NCBI GenBank assembly: GCA_005799745.1
Contig: SYFY01000156.1
Location: 1 to 64,000 of the forward strand
From: Gammaproteobacteria bacterium
Lineage (GTDB): Bacteria > Pseudomonadota > Gammaproteobacteria > Pseudomonadales > Azotimanducaceae
Reading direction: 5' to 3'
DNA: 64,000 nt
This document shows, piece after piece, positions 27,611 to 36,162 of this stretch. The notes under the pieces were generated by a model that made no database searches, had not been told where the DNA came from, and was given only the letters and a program-made list of their open reading frames with translations. The position numbers and the translations under genes are program-made. Positions within the stretch are counted from its first letter, which is position 1, and every line of letters starts with the position of its first letter.

Positions 27611-27617
27611 TCGCGCG

Positions 27618-28037
27618 TTAGGCGCTCTGCAGGAGTACCACGGTGGCGGTGCCAAACACTCGCGTTTCACCGGCGTCGTTGACCACCGTGAGGTCGATCT
27701 CCACCTGACCGGAATCCTCATCGATGTCGGTGACCACACCCTTGATGTGGTAGTGCTCATCGACGATGACCGGTGCACGGAAAACCGTATCGATGTGTTT
27801 GATGTTTCCCGTGGGTGCCCAACGATGAATCATCGCGGCGAGAAAGCCTTGACTCATGATGCCGGGAACGAGAGCACCTGGAAGGCCCTCTTTTTTCGCC
27901 GCTTCGTGATCGGTAAACCGGGGACCCATCCAGTTGGCGGCCTTGCAGAAGCGCCGCACATTCTCGATGCCGGTGTCCGGATCGAAGACCGGCAGCTCTT
28001 CACCGAAGTTCACATCACTTAAGACTTGAATGTTCAT
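27618..28037 (-). CDS. MaoC-like hydratase, C-terminal-type subunit
   Basis: 139-residue hotdog protein. The (R)-hydratase-like region has RFTDHEAAKKEGLPGALVPG and SQGFLAAMIHRW. It overlaps the start of gene 28034-28507 by 4 bp (ATGA), so the two are made as a pair and probably form a heterodimeric hydratase acting on enoyl-CoA or a mesaconyl-CoA-like substrate (inference). Confidence 0.8.
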   Translation of the reverse strand: MNIQVLSDVNFGEELPVFDPDTGIENVRRFCKAANWMGPRFTDHEAAKKEGLPGALVPGIMSQGFLAAMIHRWAPTGNIKHIDTVFRAPVIVDEHYHIKGVVTDIDEDSGQVEIDLTVVNDAGETRVFGTATVVLLQSA

Positions 28038-28507
28038 GCTGCGGGCCGCTCCCGAATGACGATGCTGGTATCGGCGCTGGAGAGCAGGTTCTCGCCGTCG
28101 TAGATGTCCATGCGGATGAGAGAAAACACCATGCGACCGGAACGGCCACTCTTGGTGTAGATGTCGTGAATGTGCGTGCGTCCGGTCAGCGTCACGCCAG
28201 GGCGAATCGGTTGATACACCGTGATCGCTTTGCCTGCGTCCATACCAAGACCGTTAAAACGCGGGTAGCCGTCAGGCATGCGTTGACTGGGATGCAAACT
28301 GCAGGGGAATCCCGGTGATGCCTGAAAATCCGGATGTTTGGGATCGGTGTAACACGACGCCGTTTCACCACACGCAATCGCGTAGTCGGCAAACTGTTCG
28401 GCCGTGAAGGTAAATGTTTTTTCGTCGAACACATGATTCAGGAATTTGGCACGCGCTTCCCGAATATCGGCTTCGTCGATGTTGTGTTCGTTGTCTTGTT
28501 TTCTCAT
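28034..28507 (-). CDS. MaoC-like hydratase, N-terminal-type subunit (FAS1-like dehydratase)
   Basis: 157-residue hotdog-fold protein with FTAEQFADYAIACGETASCYTD and GMDAGKAITVYQPIRPGVTLTGRTHI, the pattern of MaoC/FAS1-like dehydratases. It is the first of a pair with the gene at 27618. Its own start overlaps the stop of the PHP gene by 4 bp, so coaE, PHP, this gene and its partner form one operon. Confidence 0.82.
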   Translation of the reverse strand: MRKQDNEHNIDEADIREARAKFLNHVFDEKTFTFTAEQFADYAIACGETASCYTDPKHPDFQASPGFPCSLHPSQRMPDGYPRFNGLGMDAGKAITVYQPIRPGVTLTGRTHIHDIYTKSGRSGRMVFSLIRMDIYDGENLLSSADTSIVIRERPAA

Positions 28508-29142
28508 GCAGCTGCGTTCCGATAGGTGATGGCTTCAAACCGGCCAGACCGAAGGGAGATGACCAGTTCGGTTTCGTTGCGAATAGAATCTTCGAAGCGG
28601 GTGGCACAGCGGCCGATATGACTGACGATGTGGGCGTCACTGCCACCGATGCCACGATAACCCTGGGCACTCGCCATGACCTGCGCGATCTCGTCTTCGT
28701 TTTCGCGGCTACCACCGTTGAAAGTTTCTACGATGCCCACACCCGCAGGGATGCCGTAGGTTTCGATGTGCGCCGCCATGCCTACACGCGGGCGTCCCGG
28801 ATGGCAGGGGATGGCAATGGCGCCGTGATCGTCGGCGGCCTTGAGAACGTCCTTTAGCGCCAGGCGGATGTTGGTGAAATCCAGTGACTGGGTCAGTGAC
28901 TCCGTCACTCCGAAGACGAGTACGTGCCCGTATTCGGTTTCCACTTCGCTGCCTTTGAGGATGACGAGGCCTGATTCACGCGCCATATCCGAGTAGTCAG
29001 ACTCAAAGTCGAACTGCCGATGTTCGGTAAGTACAAAACCGTCGATCGGTAGCCCACGTGTTTTGATCCACTGCACGTAGTTGCTGACCTTGGCGCGGCC
29101 GTCATCGGATTTAATCGAGTGGGCATGCAGATCAAGGATCAT
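28504..29142 (-). CDS. PHP domain phosphoesterase
   Basis: 212 residues. PHP metal-site motifs are DLHAHSIKSDDG at the start, TEHRQFDF, GSEVETEYGHVL, CHPGRP and the final GGSDAH. Such proteins hydrolyse phosphoesters or 5'-3' oligonucleotides; the substrate is unknown. The ATG at 29142 (MILDLHAHS) overlaps the coaE stop (ATGA); a longer N-terminus is open but unneeded. Confidence 0.87.
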   Translation of the reverse strand: MILDLHAHSIKSDDGRAKVSNYVQWIKTRGLPIDGFVLTEHRQFDFESDYSDMARESGLVILKGSEVETEYGHVLVFGVTESLTQSLDFTNIRLALKDVLKAADDHGAIAIPCHPGRPRVGMAAHIETYGIPAGVGIVETFNGGSRENEDEIAQVMASAQGYRGIGGSDAHIVSHIGRCATRFEDSIRNETELVISLRSGRFEAITYRNAAA

Positions 29143-29744
29143 GACGGCAACCTTTTTTGCAGGGACTGCCACTCGGCATTGACGGCAGCCTTTAGTGCTT
29201 CGAGGTCGCCCTCGTTTCGAATAACGACCTTGGCGGCCTTGATACGGGCGTCGTTGGTGGTCTGTGCGGCGAGGCGTTTTCGAATGGCATCTTCGGCGAC
29301 ACCATCCCTCGCAACAGCGCGGGCAACGGCCATTTCCGGATCAACGATTACGACCCAAACCTCGTCCATGTCTCGTTGCCAACCGGCTTCGAGTAGAACA
29401 GCGGCTTCGAGCACCACGATCCGTTTGGGTTCTTGCTTGAGCGACGCCTGGATCTCGTCCCTGGCCATGCGGCTGATCTCGGGCCAGACGATGTCGGTGA
29501 GTTTTTTCAGTTCATCGGGCTTGCCGAAGACCTTTCCTCCGAGCACTTTGCGATCAACGCTGTCATCCGCGCCGACCACATCCTGGCCAAAGGTGCTGAC
29601 TACCTGCTGAAAGGCGAGGCGATGGGGTTCGTAGACCCGATGGCCCAGTTTGTCGGCGTCGAGCACTTGCGCGCCTAACTCAGCGAGCAGTTTCGCGACG
29701 GTAGATTTCCCAGACGCAATTCCACCAGTCAGCCCAATGATCAA
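29139..29744 (-). CDS. coaE: Dephospho-CoA kinase
   Basis: Last step of coenzyme A synthesis: phosphorylates the 3'-OH of dephospho-CoA. The P-loop GLTGGIASGKST is followed by DADKLGHRVY and the Asp/Arg-rich lid RAVARDGVAEDAIRKRLAAQ. The start is placed at the TTG at 29744 with GGAG 8 nt upstream, giving 201 residues, the normal length; a 27-residue longer form is possible. First gene of the operon coaE-PHP-MaoC pair, whose members overlap by 4 bp each. Confidence 0.9.
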   Translation of the reverse strand: MIIGLTGGIASGKSTVAKLLAELGAQVLDADKLGHRVYEPHRLAFQQVVSTFGQDVVGADDSVDRKVLGGKVFGKPDELKKLTDIVWPEISRMARDEIQASLKQEPKRIVVLEAAVLLEAGWQRDMDEVWVVIVDPEMAVARAVARDGVAEDAIRKRLAAQTTNDARIKAAKVVIRNEGDLEALKAAVNAEWQSLQKRLPS

Positions 29745-29848
29745 AACAGGAACTCCGGAAATGAAATGGCGGGTGATTTTAGCCGGGAAACGTGATGAGT
29801 GCCTGTCGCAGAGATGTAGCGGCATTACGGGGCGGGCTCAGTCATGGT

Positions 29849-31144
29849 TCAGGTGAGGCGAGAGCCGTCTCGATAGACCAGGTCGAAGACTCGCCAGCCG
29901 TCTTTGGTGAGGCTCAGATGATAGACCACCCGATACTGGCGCCACGCATCGGCCAATCGAACGGGCACCGTGGCGGTGTCACCGATAACGGTGGCCGCAT
30001 CGACGGAAAAACGCGCGGGATACTCCTGCGAGTCCGTGAACGGGTCACCATTGATGGGTGGGACTTCGCCTTCGAGGATCATGGTCGCGAAATAGTGGTC
30101 TATGGCGGTGGAGAGCGCTGGAGTCAGGTGAGCACGCTTGTTATCGACGGTGGCCTTGCGGAACTCCATCGGCCCAGCAAAGTGAGCCTCGAGCAACTGT
30201 TGCACGATGCCTTTCGGAGATCCGCTGTCACGGACTGCGGCGTGGGTTCCCACCGGCGAAGCGAGTGTCCAGATCTGATTGTCGAGAGCGAAGAGCAACG
30301 TATCGCCATTGACCCGATGCAGATCGAAGTTCGCATTTTTGCAGGCGATGCGCACAGTTTGCGCGGGAAACGCAGTAAACCCCAGGTTGTGCGCGTTGAC
30401 TTCAACGGGTGCTGGCAGGCTGCCTTCGAACAAGCCGTCCGGTGATGATTCGAACGACTCGATTTCCGCGTCCTCACAAACCAGCGGATGAGGTCCGGTC
30501 AGCGCGTCTTCCTCGAGTAACAGGGATTGACCCAGCAGACGACGATCCAACGCCATCTCGGCTTCTATCCAGAGCGCAGGTTGGGTTTTCACCAATCGCC
30601 AGGTCGCCAGCAAACGACCGGATGCGGATGGCGCTGCTGGCGGCACACACTCACGAGATTGACCGAGCCCCTTGAGAAAGGCGCGACGCGTAATGCCGGC
30701 TGCGACGTGTTTAGCGACTTCGCGTGAGTGCCGTTCCGCACCGATGAGCCGTCGCACCCAGCCGCGATAGGGAATCCAGCCTGTGGTCAGGTCTTTGAGT
30801 GCGTCGGCCGCAGCATCACTCGCTTCTTCTGCACCTTTTTGCATGATCGTGCCGCCATCACGATTGGCGATACGGCCATCGAGGTCGGTACCGAGGGCGA
30901 CGTTCAGGTTCTGGATTTCGAGACCGAGTGTGTCGCAGGTGGCGATGTCGGGCATGCGGTACGGCGCCGCTTTGGCATCCCGCGGTACGTCAGGGATTTT
31001 CTTGCGCAGCAGATTGAGATCGACGAGCGGCGCGGTGACAGCTTTTTCCATCGCTGAGTCCGGTGGCTCCGGTTTGACCTCCTTCGTGGTGGTACACGCG
31101 GTAAGGACGACACTCATTGCAGTCAGGATCAGGAGTCGGTGCAT
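29849..31144 (-). CDS. Lipoprotein of unknown function
   Basis: 431 residues with a lipoprotein signal: a short hydrophobic stretch and the lipobox LTAC near residues 14-17. The remainder is mixed alpha/beta with no recognised catalytic motif. The C-terminal third (about 345-430, ending in the stretch YRVVYHLSLTKDGWRVFDLV) resembles DUF3828-like domains of envelope proteins (weak). Likely anchored to the outer membrane. Stands alone between coaE and the ferredoxin. Confidence 0.7.
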   Translation of the reverse strand: MHRLLILTAMSVVLTACTTTKEVKPEPPDSAMEKAVTAPLVDLNLLRKKIPDVPRDAKAAPYRMPDIATCDTLGLEIQNLNVALGTDLDGRIANRDGGTIMQKGAEEASDAAADALKDLTTGWIPYRGWVRRLIGAERHSREVAKHVAAGITRRAFLKGLGQSRECVPPAAPSASGRLLATWRLVKTQPALWIEAEMALDRRLLGQSLLLEEDALTGPHPLVCEDAEIESFESSPDGLFEGSLPAPVEVNAHNLGFTAFPAQTVRIACKNANFDLHRVNGDTLLFALDNQIWTLASPVGTHAAVRDSGSPKGIVQQLLEAHFAGPMEFRKATVDNKRAHLTPALSTAIDHYFATMILEGEVPPINGDPFTDSQEYPARFSVDAATVIGDTATVPVRLADAWRQYRVVYHLSLTKDGWRVFDLVYRDGSRLT

Positions 31145-31236
31145 GGAGAATCCACTCGGTGCATCAGCGAGGCGTGTTAGGTTAACCGCGATCCATTACT
31201 TTCCGCGAACTAAAGGGGCTGGTTGTACAACAAACG

Positions 31237-31557
31237 ATGCCTTCTGTGATCTTTGTGCTCTCAAATGGCCAACGCCACCTGGTGAACGAAGCCGTTGGCC
31301 GTACTGTTATGGACGCGGCACTAGATCAAGGCATCCCTGGTATTCGAGCCCAATGTGGGGGCGGTTGTACTTGCTGCACCTGCCATTGTTATGTTGAGGG
31401 AGGTTGGCAAGGACAGTTTCCAACGCCCATCGATGATGAACAGGCACTGCTCGAATACGCGTGGCAACCCCGTGCGGAGAGTCGTCTTGCCTGTCAGCTC
31501 AAGTTGACCGCAGCGCACGAGGGGCTTGTAATCGAAGTCCCTGAAAAACAGGCCTGA
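31237..31557 (+). CDS. 2Fe-2S ferredoxin
   Basis: 106 residues with the adrenodoxin/plant-type cluster binding CGGGCTCCTC followed by HCYV and a distal Cys in SRLACQL. It carries one-electron equivalents to oxygenases or reductases. Note that the cluster loop has extra Cys residues. The start at 31237 gives a compact protein. Only 3 bp separate it from the UGSC selenoprotein, so it is the first gene of that three-gene operon and probably its redox partner (inference). Confidence 0.85.
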   Translation: MPSVIFVLSNGQRHLVNEAVGRTVMDAALDQGIPGIRAQCGGGCTCCTCHCYVEGGWQGQFPTPIDDEQALLEYAWQPRAESRLACQLKLTAAHEGLVIEVPEKQA

Positions 31558-31560
31558 ACC

Positions 31561-32091
31561 ATGATTGAGTTTCATGATCCCCGCGCCCCCACTGAGGTGG
31601 CGGTAACCCCTTATCTCCTTGGTATCGACCTCGAGTCTGGAAAAGACTTCACGGTCGGTTTTCTCGCCAATGGATTCCCCGATTCTGATGTGTTCCTCCA
31701 AGAAGTTGCGACCGCGCTGACCAAGCGCACCGGTGTCAAAGCGAAACACTGGAACAAGGGTAACGCCTCGATTCCAGCGAGCCCGAAGATTCTTGATGAA
31801 ATCAAGGCGAGTTGTCAGGCAGTCATCGCTGCCTACGGTCACTGAGGCTCTTGCACCACCGGCACCGTGCGTGACGGCATTTCGGTTGCGAACCTCGGTA
31901 TTCCAGCAGTGTCGCTGGTGACGGAAAAATTCTGGCCACAAGGCGACTTCGTCGCGAACTCCATTGGCATGCCCGGTTTGCCGCGGGTGCAATTACCGCA
32001 TCCCACGGGTGGGACCGGGCGGGACAACATGCGGCACATCGCAGAACGTGTAGTTCCAGAGATCGTCGCCGCACTCAGGAAGGCTTCATGA
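31561..32091 (+). CDS. UGSC-family selenoprotein
   Basis: 176-residue protein read through TGA 31843-31845 as selenocysteine 95, giving Y-G-H-U-G-S-C, the defining UGSC motif of a known (seleno)protein family in which U may be Cys. The first part has the typical order GFLANGFPDSDVFLQEVATAL, KHWNKGNASIP and EIKASCQAVIAAYG. After the TGA the same frame runs SCTTGTVRDGISVANLG, VTEKFWPQGDF and a C-terminal helix. A SECIS-like stem-loop follows. No signal peptide. Biochemical role unknown; the U-G-S-C site suggests thiol-type redox or lyase chemistry. Downstream gene overlaps by 4 bp (ATGA). Confidence 0.92.
31859..31877 (+). promoter_or_regulatory. Candidate bacterial SECIS element of the UGSC gene
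   Basis: Stem CCGGCAC (31859-31865) pairs with GTGACGG (31871-31877) with one G-A mismatch; the loop is CGTGC (31866-31870). The loop starts 21 nt after the last base of the TGA, exactly as in the redoxin selenoprotein, and has the same CGTG start, a shared signal for SelB. Confidence 0.8.
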
Positions 32092-33170
32092 CGGAGATGT
32101 TGTCCGCGGCGGATGAATCCGCCGGCCTCGAAAAACTGCATGCGATGCGTTGCACCGACGGCCTGCCCGTGGTGATCCCCACCCGTGCGCGCGTGGACCG
32201 ACTTGTTTTGGCGACGGGTCAGGATGCAGACATGGTGCTCGGGACCATGGGTCCAGCTGGCGGTACTGCAACGATTGAAAAGGTTGCAGTAGCGGCGGTG
32301 ATGGCCGGGTGTTTGCCTGACCATATGCCAGTGGTGATCGCTGCTGTGCAAGCCGTGGTTGATCCGGCATTCGATCTCACGGAAATGCAGTCGACGACCC
32401 ATTGCACCGCGCCATTGGTCATCGTGAACGGTCCGGCGCGCGCAGCCTGCGGCGGAATTTCCGGAGGTTTTGGTGCCTTGGGTCCGGGACATCGGGCCAA
32501 CGCGAGCATCGGTCGGGCACTGCGTCTGGCCATGATCAATATTGGTGGCGCGCGACCGGGTGAATCCGATATGGCGTTGCTCGGTCATCCCGGCAAATTC
32601 ACCTACTGTCTTGCAGAAGATGAAGAGAGCAGTCCGTTTGCACCGCTGCACACGTCGCTCGGTTTCACACCGGATGACAGTGCCGTAACTGTGATCGGTG
32701 CGGAAGCACCACATTCAGTGCTGTACAGCCCGACGGGGGATATCGCTGGTGATGCCAAACGCATGACCGAGGTCCTGGCCATTGGACTCGCCAACATGGC
32801 CACCAACAACGCTCAGCTGCGTAATGGTGCGGCAGTGGTCGTCCTCAACCCGGAACATGCCGAGGTCTATCGTAAGGCCAACATGAGCCGCGAAGCGGTC
32901 CAGAAGGCGCTGTATGACCTGTGTTATCAACGACCGGAAGAACTGAAGCGTCTTGCCGGCGGCTTCGCGCCGAAGGGTGAAGACCGTGGGCCGGTGCATT
33001 CGTTCAGGAGTCACGAAGACATTCTGGTGCTCGTCGCCGGTGGCACGGGTCTCTATTCGATGGTGATGCCGACCTGGTGTGCAGGTCCACACGCTAATCG
33101 ATATGTGACGAAAAAGGTAGAGCTCGACGTTTACTGCGAGGTGGTGATCGGCGGGACAGCTACGGCGTGA
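32088..33170 (+). CDS. UGSC-associated conserved protein of unknown function
   Basis: 360 residues with a recurring family pattern: CTDGLPVVIPT, MAGCLPDHMPVVIAAVQAVV, TTHCTAPLVIVNGPARA, LGPGHRANASIGRALRL and ARPGESDMALLGHPGKF. From recollection of database neighbourhoods, this family occurs next to UGSC proteins, so the two likely act together. Conserved Cys (AACGGISGG, TWCAGPH) and His are present but no known catalytic motif is recognised. It is translationally coupled to UGSC by a 4-bp overlap. Its 3' end overlaps the larE 3' end by 11 bp on the opposite strand. Confidence 0.75.
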   Translation: MTEMLSAADESAGLEKLHAMRCTDGLPVVIPTRARVDRLVLATGQDADMVLGTMGPAGGTATIEKVAVAAVMAGCLPDHMPVVIAAVQAVVDPAFDLTEMQSTTHCTAPLVIVNGPARAACGGISGGFGALGPGHRANASIGRALRLAMINIGGARPGESDMALLGHPGKFTYCLAEDEESSPFAPLHTSLGFTPDDSAVTVIGAEAPHSVLYSPTGDIAGDAKRMTEVLAIGLANMATNNAQLRNGAAVVVLNPEHAEVYRKANMSREAVQKALYDLCYQRPEELKRLAGGFAPKGEDRGPVHSFRSHEDILVLVAGGTGLYSMVMPTWCAGPHANRYVTKKVELDVYCEVVIGGTATA

Positions 33171-34032
33171 AAACCTGAACGAGCGGGATATCGCCCCGCA
33201 CTTTGAGCACGTCGTTCAGAGATCCTGATCTGAAGCCACCAAGGTCCAAAGCAACGTAGAGATAGCCGTAAGACTTCAGTGCCTTTTCAACCGACTCCCG
33301 ATGCGTGAGCAGCAGAGCCAGCTCGTCAGGCATGACTTCGAGCCGCGCAATATCGCCGTGGTGGCGAACGCGGTACTGCGTTAAGCCGATGGACGCCAGG
33401 AAGTCCTCTGACTGTTCTACCTGCATGAGCAGCGCTTCGGTGATGGCGGTTCCGTAGGGAAACCGGCTCGAGAGACAAGCAGCCTGGGGTTTCTCTGCGT
33501 TTTCGAGCCCCAGCCAGCGGGCGAGGGCACGTACATCGGTTTTGTGAAATCCAGCTTCAACGAGGGGCGAGCGCACCTCGTGATCTTCAGCTGCAACCAA
33601 ACCCGGGCGGTGGTCACCCAGGTCATCGAGGTTAGTGCCGTTCAAAAGCACCGCATAGCTATCTCGATCGGCAACGCCCTTGAGCAGTGAATAGAGCGAT
33701 GTCTTGCAGTGAAAACACCGATTGACCGGATTGGCGCGGTAGTCCGCCTTGGCGATCTCATCGGTCATCACCACGCGGTGTTCGAGACCCCACGATGCGG
33801 CGAGTTCATGGGCGAGTGCCAGATCCTTGCGTTTTAGACTCAGCGATCCGGATGTGATCGCCAGCGCTTTGCGACCCAGCACCTGGCCTGCGACGAAGGC
33901 GACGAGGGAACTGTCGATGCCGGCGGAAAAGGCGACGATGGCTGATTCATAGCCGGCAATGATCAGCTTCAGGCGATCATATTTTTCCGAGATCGCCGGA
34001 TCGAGTGATGTTTGCGCAGGCAAGTTCGTCAT
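33160..34032 (-). CDS. larE: ATP-dependent sacrificial sulfur transferase LarE
   Basis: 290 residues. It gives sulfur from its own Cys to convert the carboxylates of the nickel-pincer nucleotide precursor to thioacids. The PP-loop is FSAGIDSS (usual form SGGVDS), with VNRCFHCKTSLY and a sulfur-donor Cys in the AACLSSRFPYG segment. The ATG at 34032 (MTNLPAQTS) leaves 7 bp after the larB stop, so larB-larE are co-transcribed. No larC or larA is seen in the window. Confidence 0.9.
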   Translation of the reverse strand: MTNLPAQTSLDPAISEKYDRLKLIIAGYESAIVAFSAGIDSSLVAFVAGQVLGRKALAITSGSLSLKRKDLALAHELAASWGLEHRVVMTDEIAKADYRANPVNRCFHCKTSLYSLLKGVADRDSYAVLLNGTNLDDLGDHRPGLVAAEDHEVRSPLVEAGFHKTDVRALARWLGLENAEKPQAACLSSRFPYGTAITEALLMQVEQSEDFLASIGLTQYRVRHHGDIARLEVMPDELALLLTHRESVEKALKSYGYLYVALDLGGFRSGSLNDVLKVRGDIPLVQVFTP

Positions 34033-34039
34033 GAATCTC

Positions 34040-34780
34040 TCACAGCCGGTTGATTCGATTCGCAAGGTGGGCGGCACCAAAACCGTTGTCGATATTGACC
34101 ACGCCGAGCCCCGAAGCACAGCTGTTCAGCATACCGAGCAGTGCTGAGAGTCCATTGAAAGACGCACCATAACCGACGGAGGTTGGGACGGCGATCACGG
34201 GTTTATCCACCAAACCACCCACCACACTCGGCAAAGCCCCTTCCATGCCGGCGATAACGATCACGACACGCGCCGCCCGGATTTCAGGTAACCGCGCGAG
34301 TAAGCGATGCAGGCCAGCAACACCCACGTCGTAGATGCGGTTGACTGGATTACCAAAAAATTCCAGGGTTCCAGCAGCTTCTTCGCAAACCGCCATGTCC
34401 GATGTGCCGGCACTGACCACGGCAACCGTGTGTGCAGTTTGGAGCACGGGCTGTGTCAGGTGCGTAACAAGCCGCCCCACGGCGTGGTAACTCGCACCCT
34501 TTTTTAGGGCATTGAGCGCAGCGGCTTTTTCCGGATCAACTCTCGTGATGAGAACGTTGGATCCGCGCGCCACCATATGGTCGAAGATCTCATCGATCTG
34601 TGCGGCACTCTTGCCCGAACCGTAGATGACTTCACCCGATCCAGTGCGAGCGGCTCGATCATGATCGAGGGTGGTGTGACCGAGGTCCTCAAAAAAACAT
34701 GCCCGAATTTCTTTTTCGGCGGCATCCGCCGACAGCCGACCCGCTTCCATGTCGGCGAGAATGGACTTCATATCTCGCAT
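34040..34780 (-). CDS. larB: Nickel pincer cofactor biosynthesis protein LarB
   Basis: 246 residues. LarB is an AIR carboxylase-like enzyme that carboxylates nicotinic acid adenine dinucleotide and hydrolyses its phosphoanhydride to start nickel-pincer nucleotide synthesis. Motifs: TRVDPEKAAALNA, VVSAGTSDMAVCEEAA, RVVIVIAGMEGALPSVVGGL and VPTSVGYGASFNGLSALLGM (in part). The ATG at 34780 overlaps the stop of the upstream Fe-S aldo/keto reductase gene by one base (TGATG), so the three genes form an operon. Confidence 0.92.
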   Translation of the reverse strand: MRDMKSILADMEAGRLSADAAEKEIRACFFEDLGHTTLDHDRAARTGSGEVIYGSGKSAAQIDEIFDHMVARGSNVLITRVDPEKAAALNALKKGASYHAVGRLVTHLTQPVLQTAHTVAVVSAGTSDMAVCEEAAGTLEFFGNPVNRIYDVGVAGLHRLLARLPEIRAARVVIVIAGMEGALPSVVGGLVDKPVIAVPTSVGYGASFNGLSALLGMLNSCASGLGVVNIDNGFGAAHLANRINRL

Positions 34781-36030
34781 CAGCTGAGCATCCGATGGGT
34801 GGGTGCGCACAGTTCGTAGATGGCGATCCCGTGCGGGCAGGCGCCTTGGCAGGGCTGCCCGGAACACGACAGGCAAGCTGATGCATCAGTGGCGAGTACA
34901 GCGTATTCACGTCGCGCGAAATCGACGTCACGATAGTCAGTGGCGTACATACGTGTTCGCAAAACATCGGCGATGGGCACACCGTAAGGGCAAGCACCGT
35001 CGCAACGGTCACACGCTTGGCGGCAGTACGTGTGGCCGTTGAGCGCAACGTAGCGTCCGAGCAGGGGCAGGTCTTCCGCGGCGACTTGGGTCGCACCAGA
35101 AGCACCGAGAAATTCGTCAATCTCAATGGTATCGGTCATCGAGATGACGAGAGCGTCCACATCCTTGTTAGAGAGTACCCAGCGGAAGGCGGCTTGCGAA
35201 TACGTTGCACCACCGGATTCAAACGGGCGCATATCGTTGAGCCGCGCGCCCATCAGCGTCTTCATGGCGACAATGCCAACATCTTTGGTTTTCGCCTTGG
35301 CCAGGATGCGCGGCAGTTGGTCCTGTGTGGCGACCATGTCGAAGGAGCGGGTGATGCTCTCGTAGAACTTCGGATCCTGACCGAAGTTGAAGGCGACGAG
35401 CATGGCGTCCACGAGGTCGTGGTCGATCGCATAGTCGAGACACTCTGCAAGGTTTCCGGCGTGACCGGAAACACCGACGAAGCGAATCTTGCCCTGTGCC
35501 TTGGCTTTTTCATTAAACGCATGCCACCCCGGATTTTTCAGGCATTCGATGCTGTTGATGGCGTGCATCATGTAGAGGTCGATGTAGTCCGTCTGCAATC
35601 GCCGTAGCGATTCTTCAAGCGCCTGCATCATGCTGGCCGCACTTTCGGTGCTGCCCGTAACACGTTTGCCGACGAGGTAGTCATCCTTGCGTTTGCCTTT
35701 GAGGGCGTTGCCGATAACGGTTTCGCTGTCACCGTCGGTGTACATCTCGGCGGTGTCGAAGTAGTTGATGCCACGATCAAGGGCGTGGTGTACGAGGTGT
35801 TCTTGACCAAGGCGCAGGCGGCTTGCGCCAAAGCTGATGTCGGAGATTTCCATGTTGGTGCGGCCGAGACGAACGTAGCGTTTGACCTGCGGGGTGCCGG
35901 CGGTGTTGGTTCCCAGCCGCGACTGCGCCTGAATGGTTGAGGGAACTCCTGTCACCGCAGCCAATCCCGGAATTGCGGCGCCTTTAAGCAAGCTACGCCG
36001 CGAACGATCCGTTGCATCAGTGCTGCTCAT
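34780..36030 (-). CDS. Tat-exported aldo/keto reductase with C-terminal 4Fe-4S domain
   Basis: 416 residues. A twin-arginine leader (DRSRRSLLKGAAIPG) precedes an aldo/keto reductase barrel: INYFDTAEMY, LVGKRV, YMMHAI. The C-terminal part has two cysteine clusters of ferredoxin type (CRQACDRCDGACPYG and CLSCSGQPCQGACPHG), predicting two 4Fe-4S centres. The start at 36030 has GGAGG 5 nt before. Likely a periplasmic or membrane-associated reductase with an electron-transfer tail. It is first in an operon with larB and larE, which suggests a link to nickel-pincer chemistry, unproven. Confidence 0.88.
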   Translation of the reverse strand: MSSTDATDRSRRSLLKGAAIPGLAAVTGVPSTIQAQSRLGTNTAGTPQVKRYVRLGRTNMEISDISFGASRLRLGQEHLVHHALDRGINYFDTAEMYTDGDSETVIGNALKGKRKDDYLVGKRVTGSTESAASMMQALEESLRRLQTDYIDLYMMHAINSIECLKNPGWHAFNEKAKAQGKIRFVGVSGHAGNLAECLDYAIDHDLVDAMLVAFNFGQDPKFYESITRSFDMVATQDQLPRILAKAKTKDVGIVAMKTLMGARLNDMRPFESGGATYSQAAFRWVLSNKDVDALVISMTDTIEIDEFLGASGATQVAAEDLPLLGRYVALNGHTYCRQACDRCDGACPYGVPIADVLRTRMYATDYRDVDFARREYAVLATDASACLSCSGQPCQGACPHGIAIYELCAPTHRMLS

Positions 36031-36162
36031 CGCTCCTCCCGTCATACCTTCGGATAACTTCAACGATAGCCCCTCGTGTCATCAGGTGAAACCTGCGTTT
36101 CAGCCGGTTGGCGGCATCCATACCGGGCGGGCATACTCGCGACCTTTCAGTGGGAGAGCATG

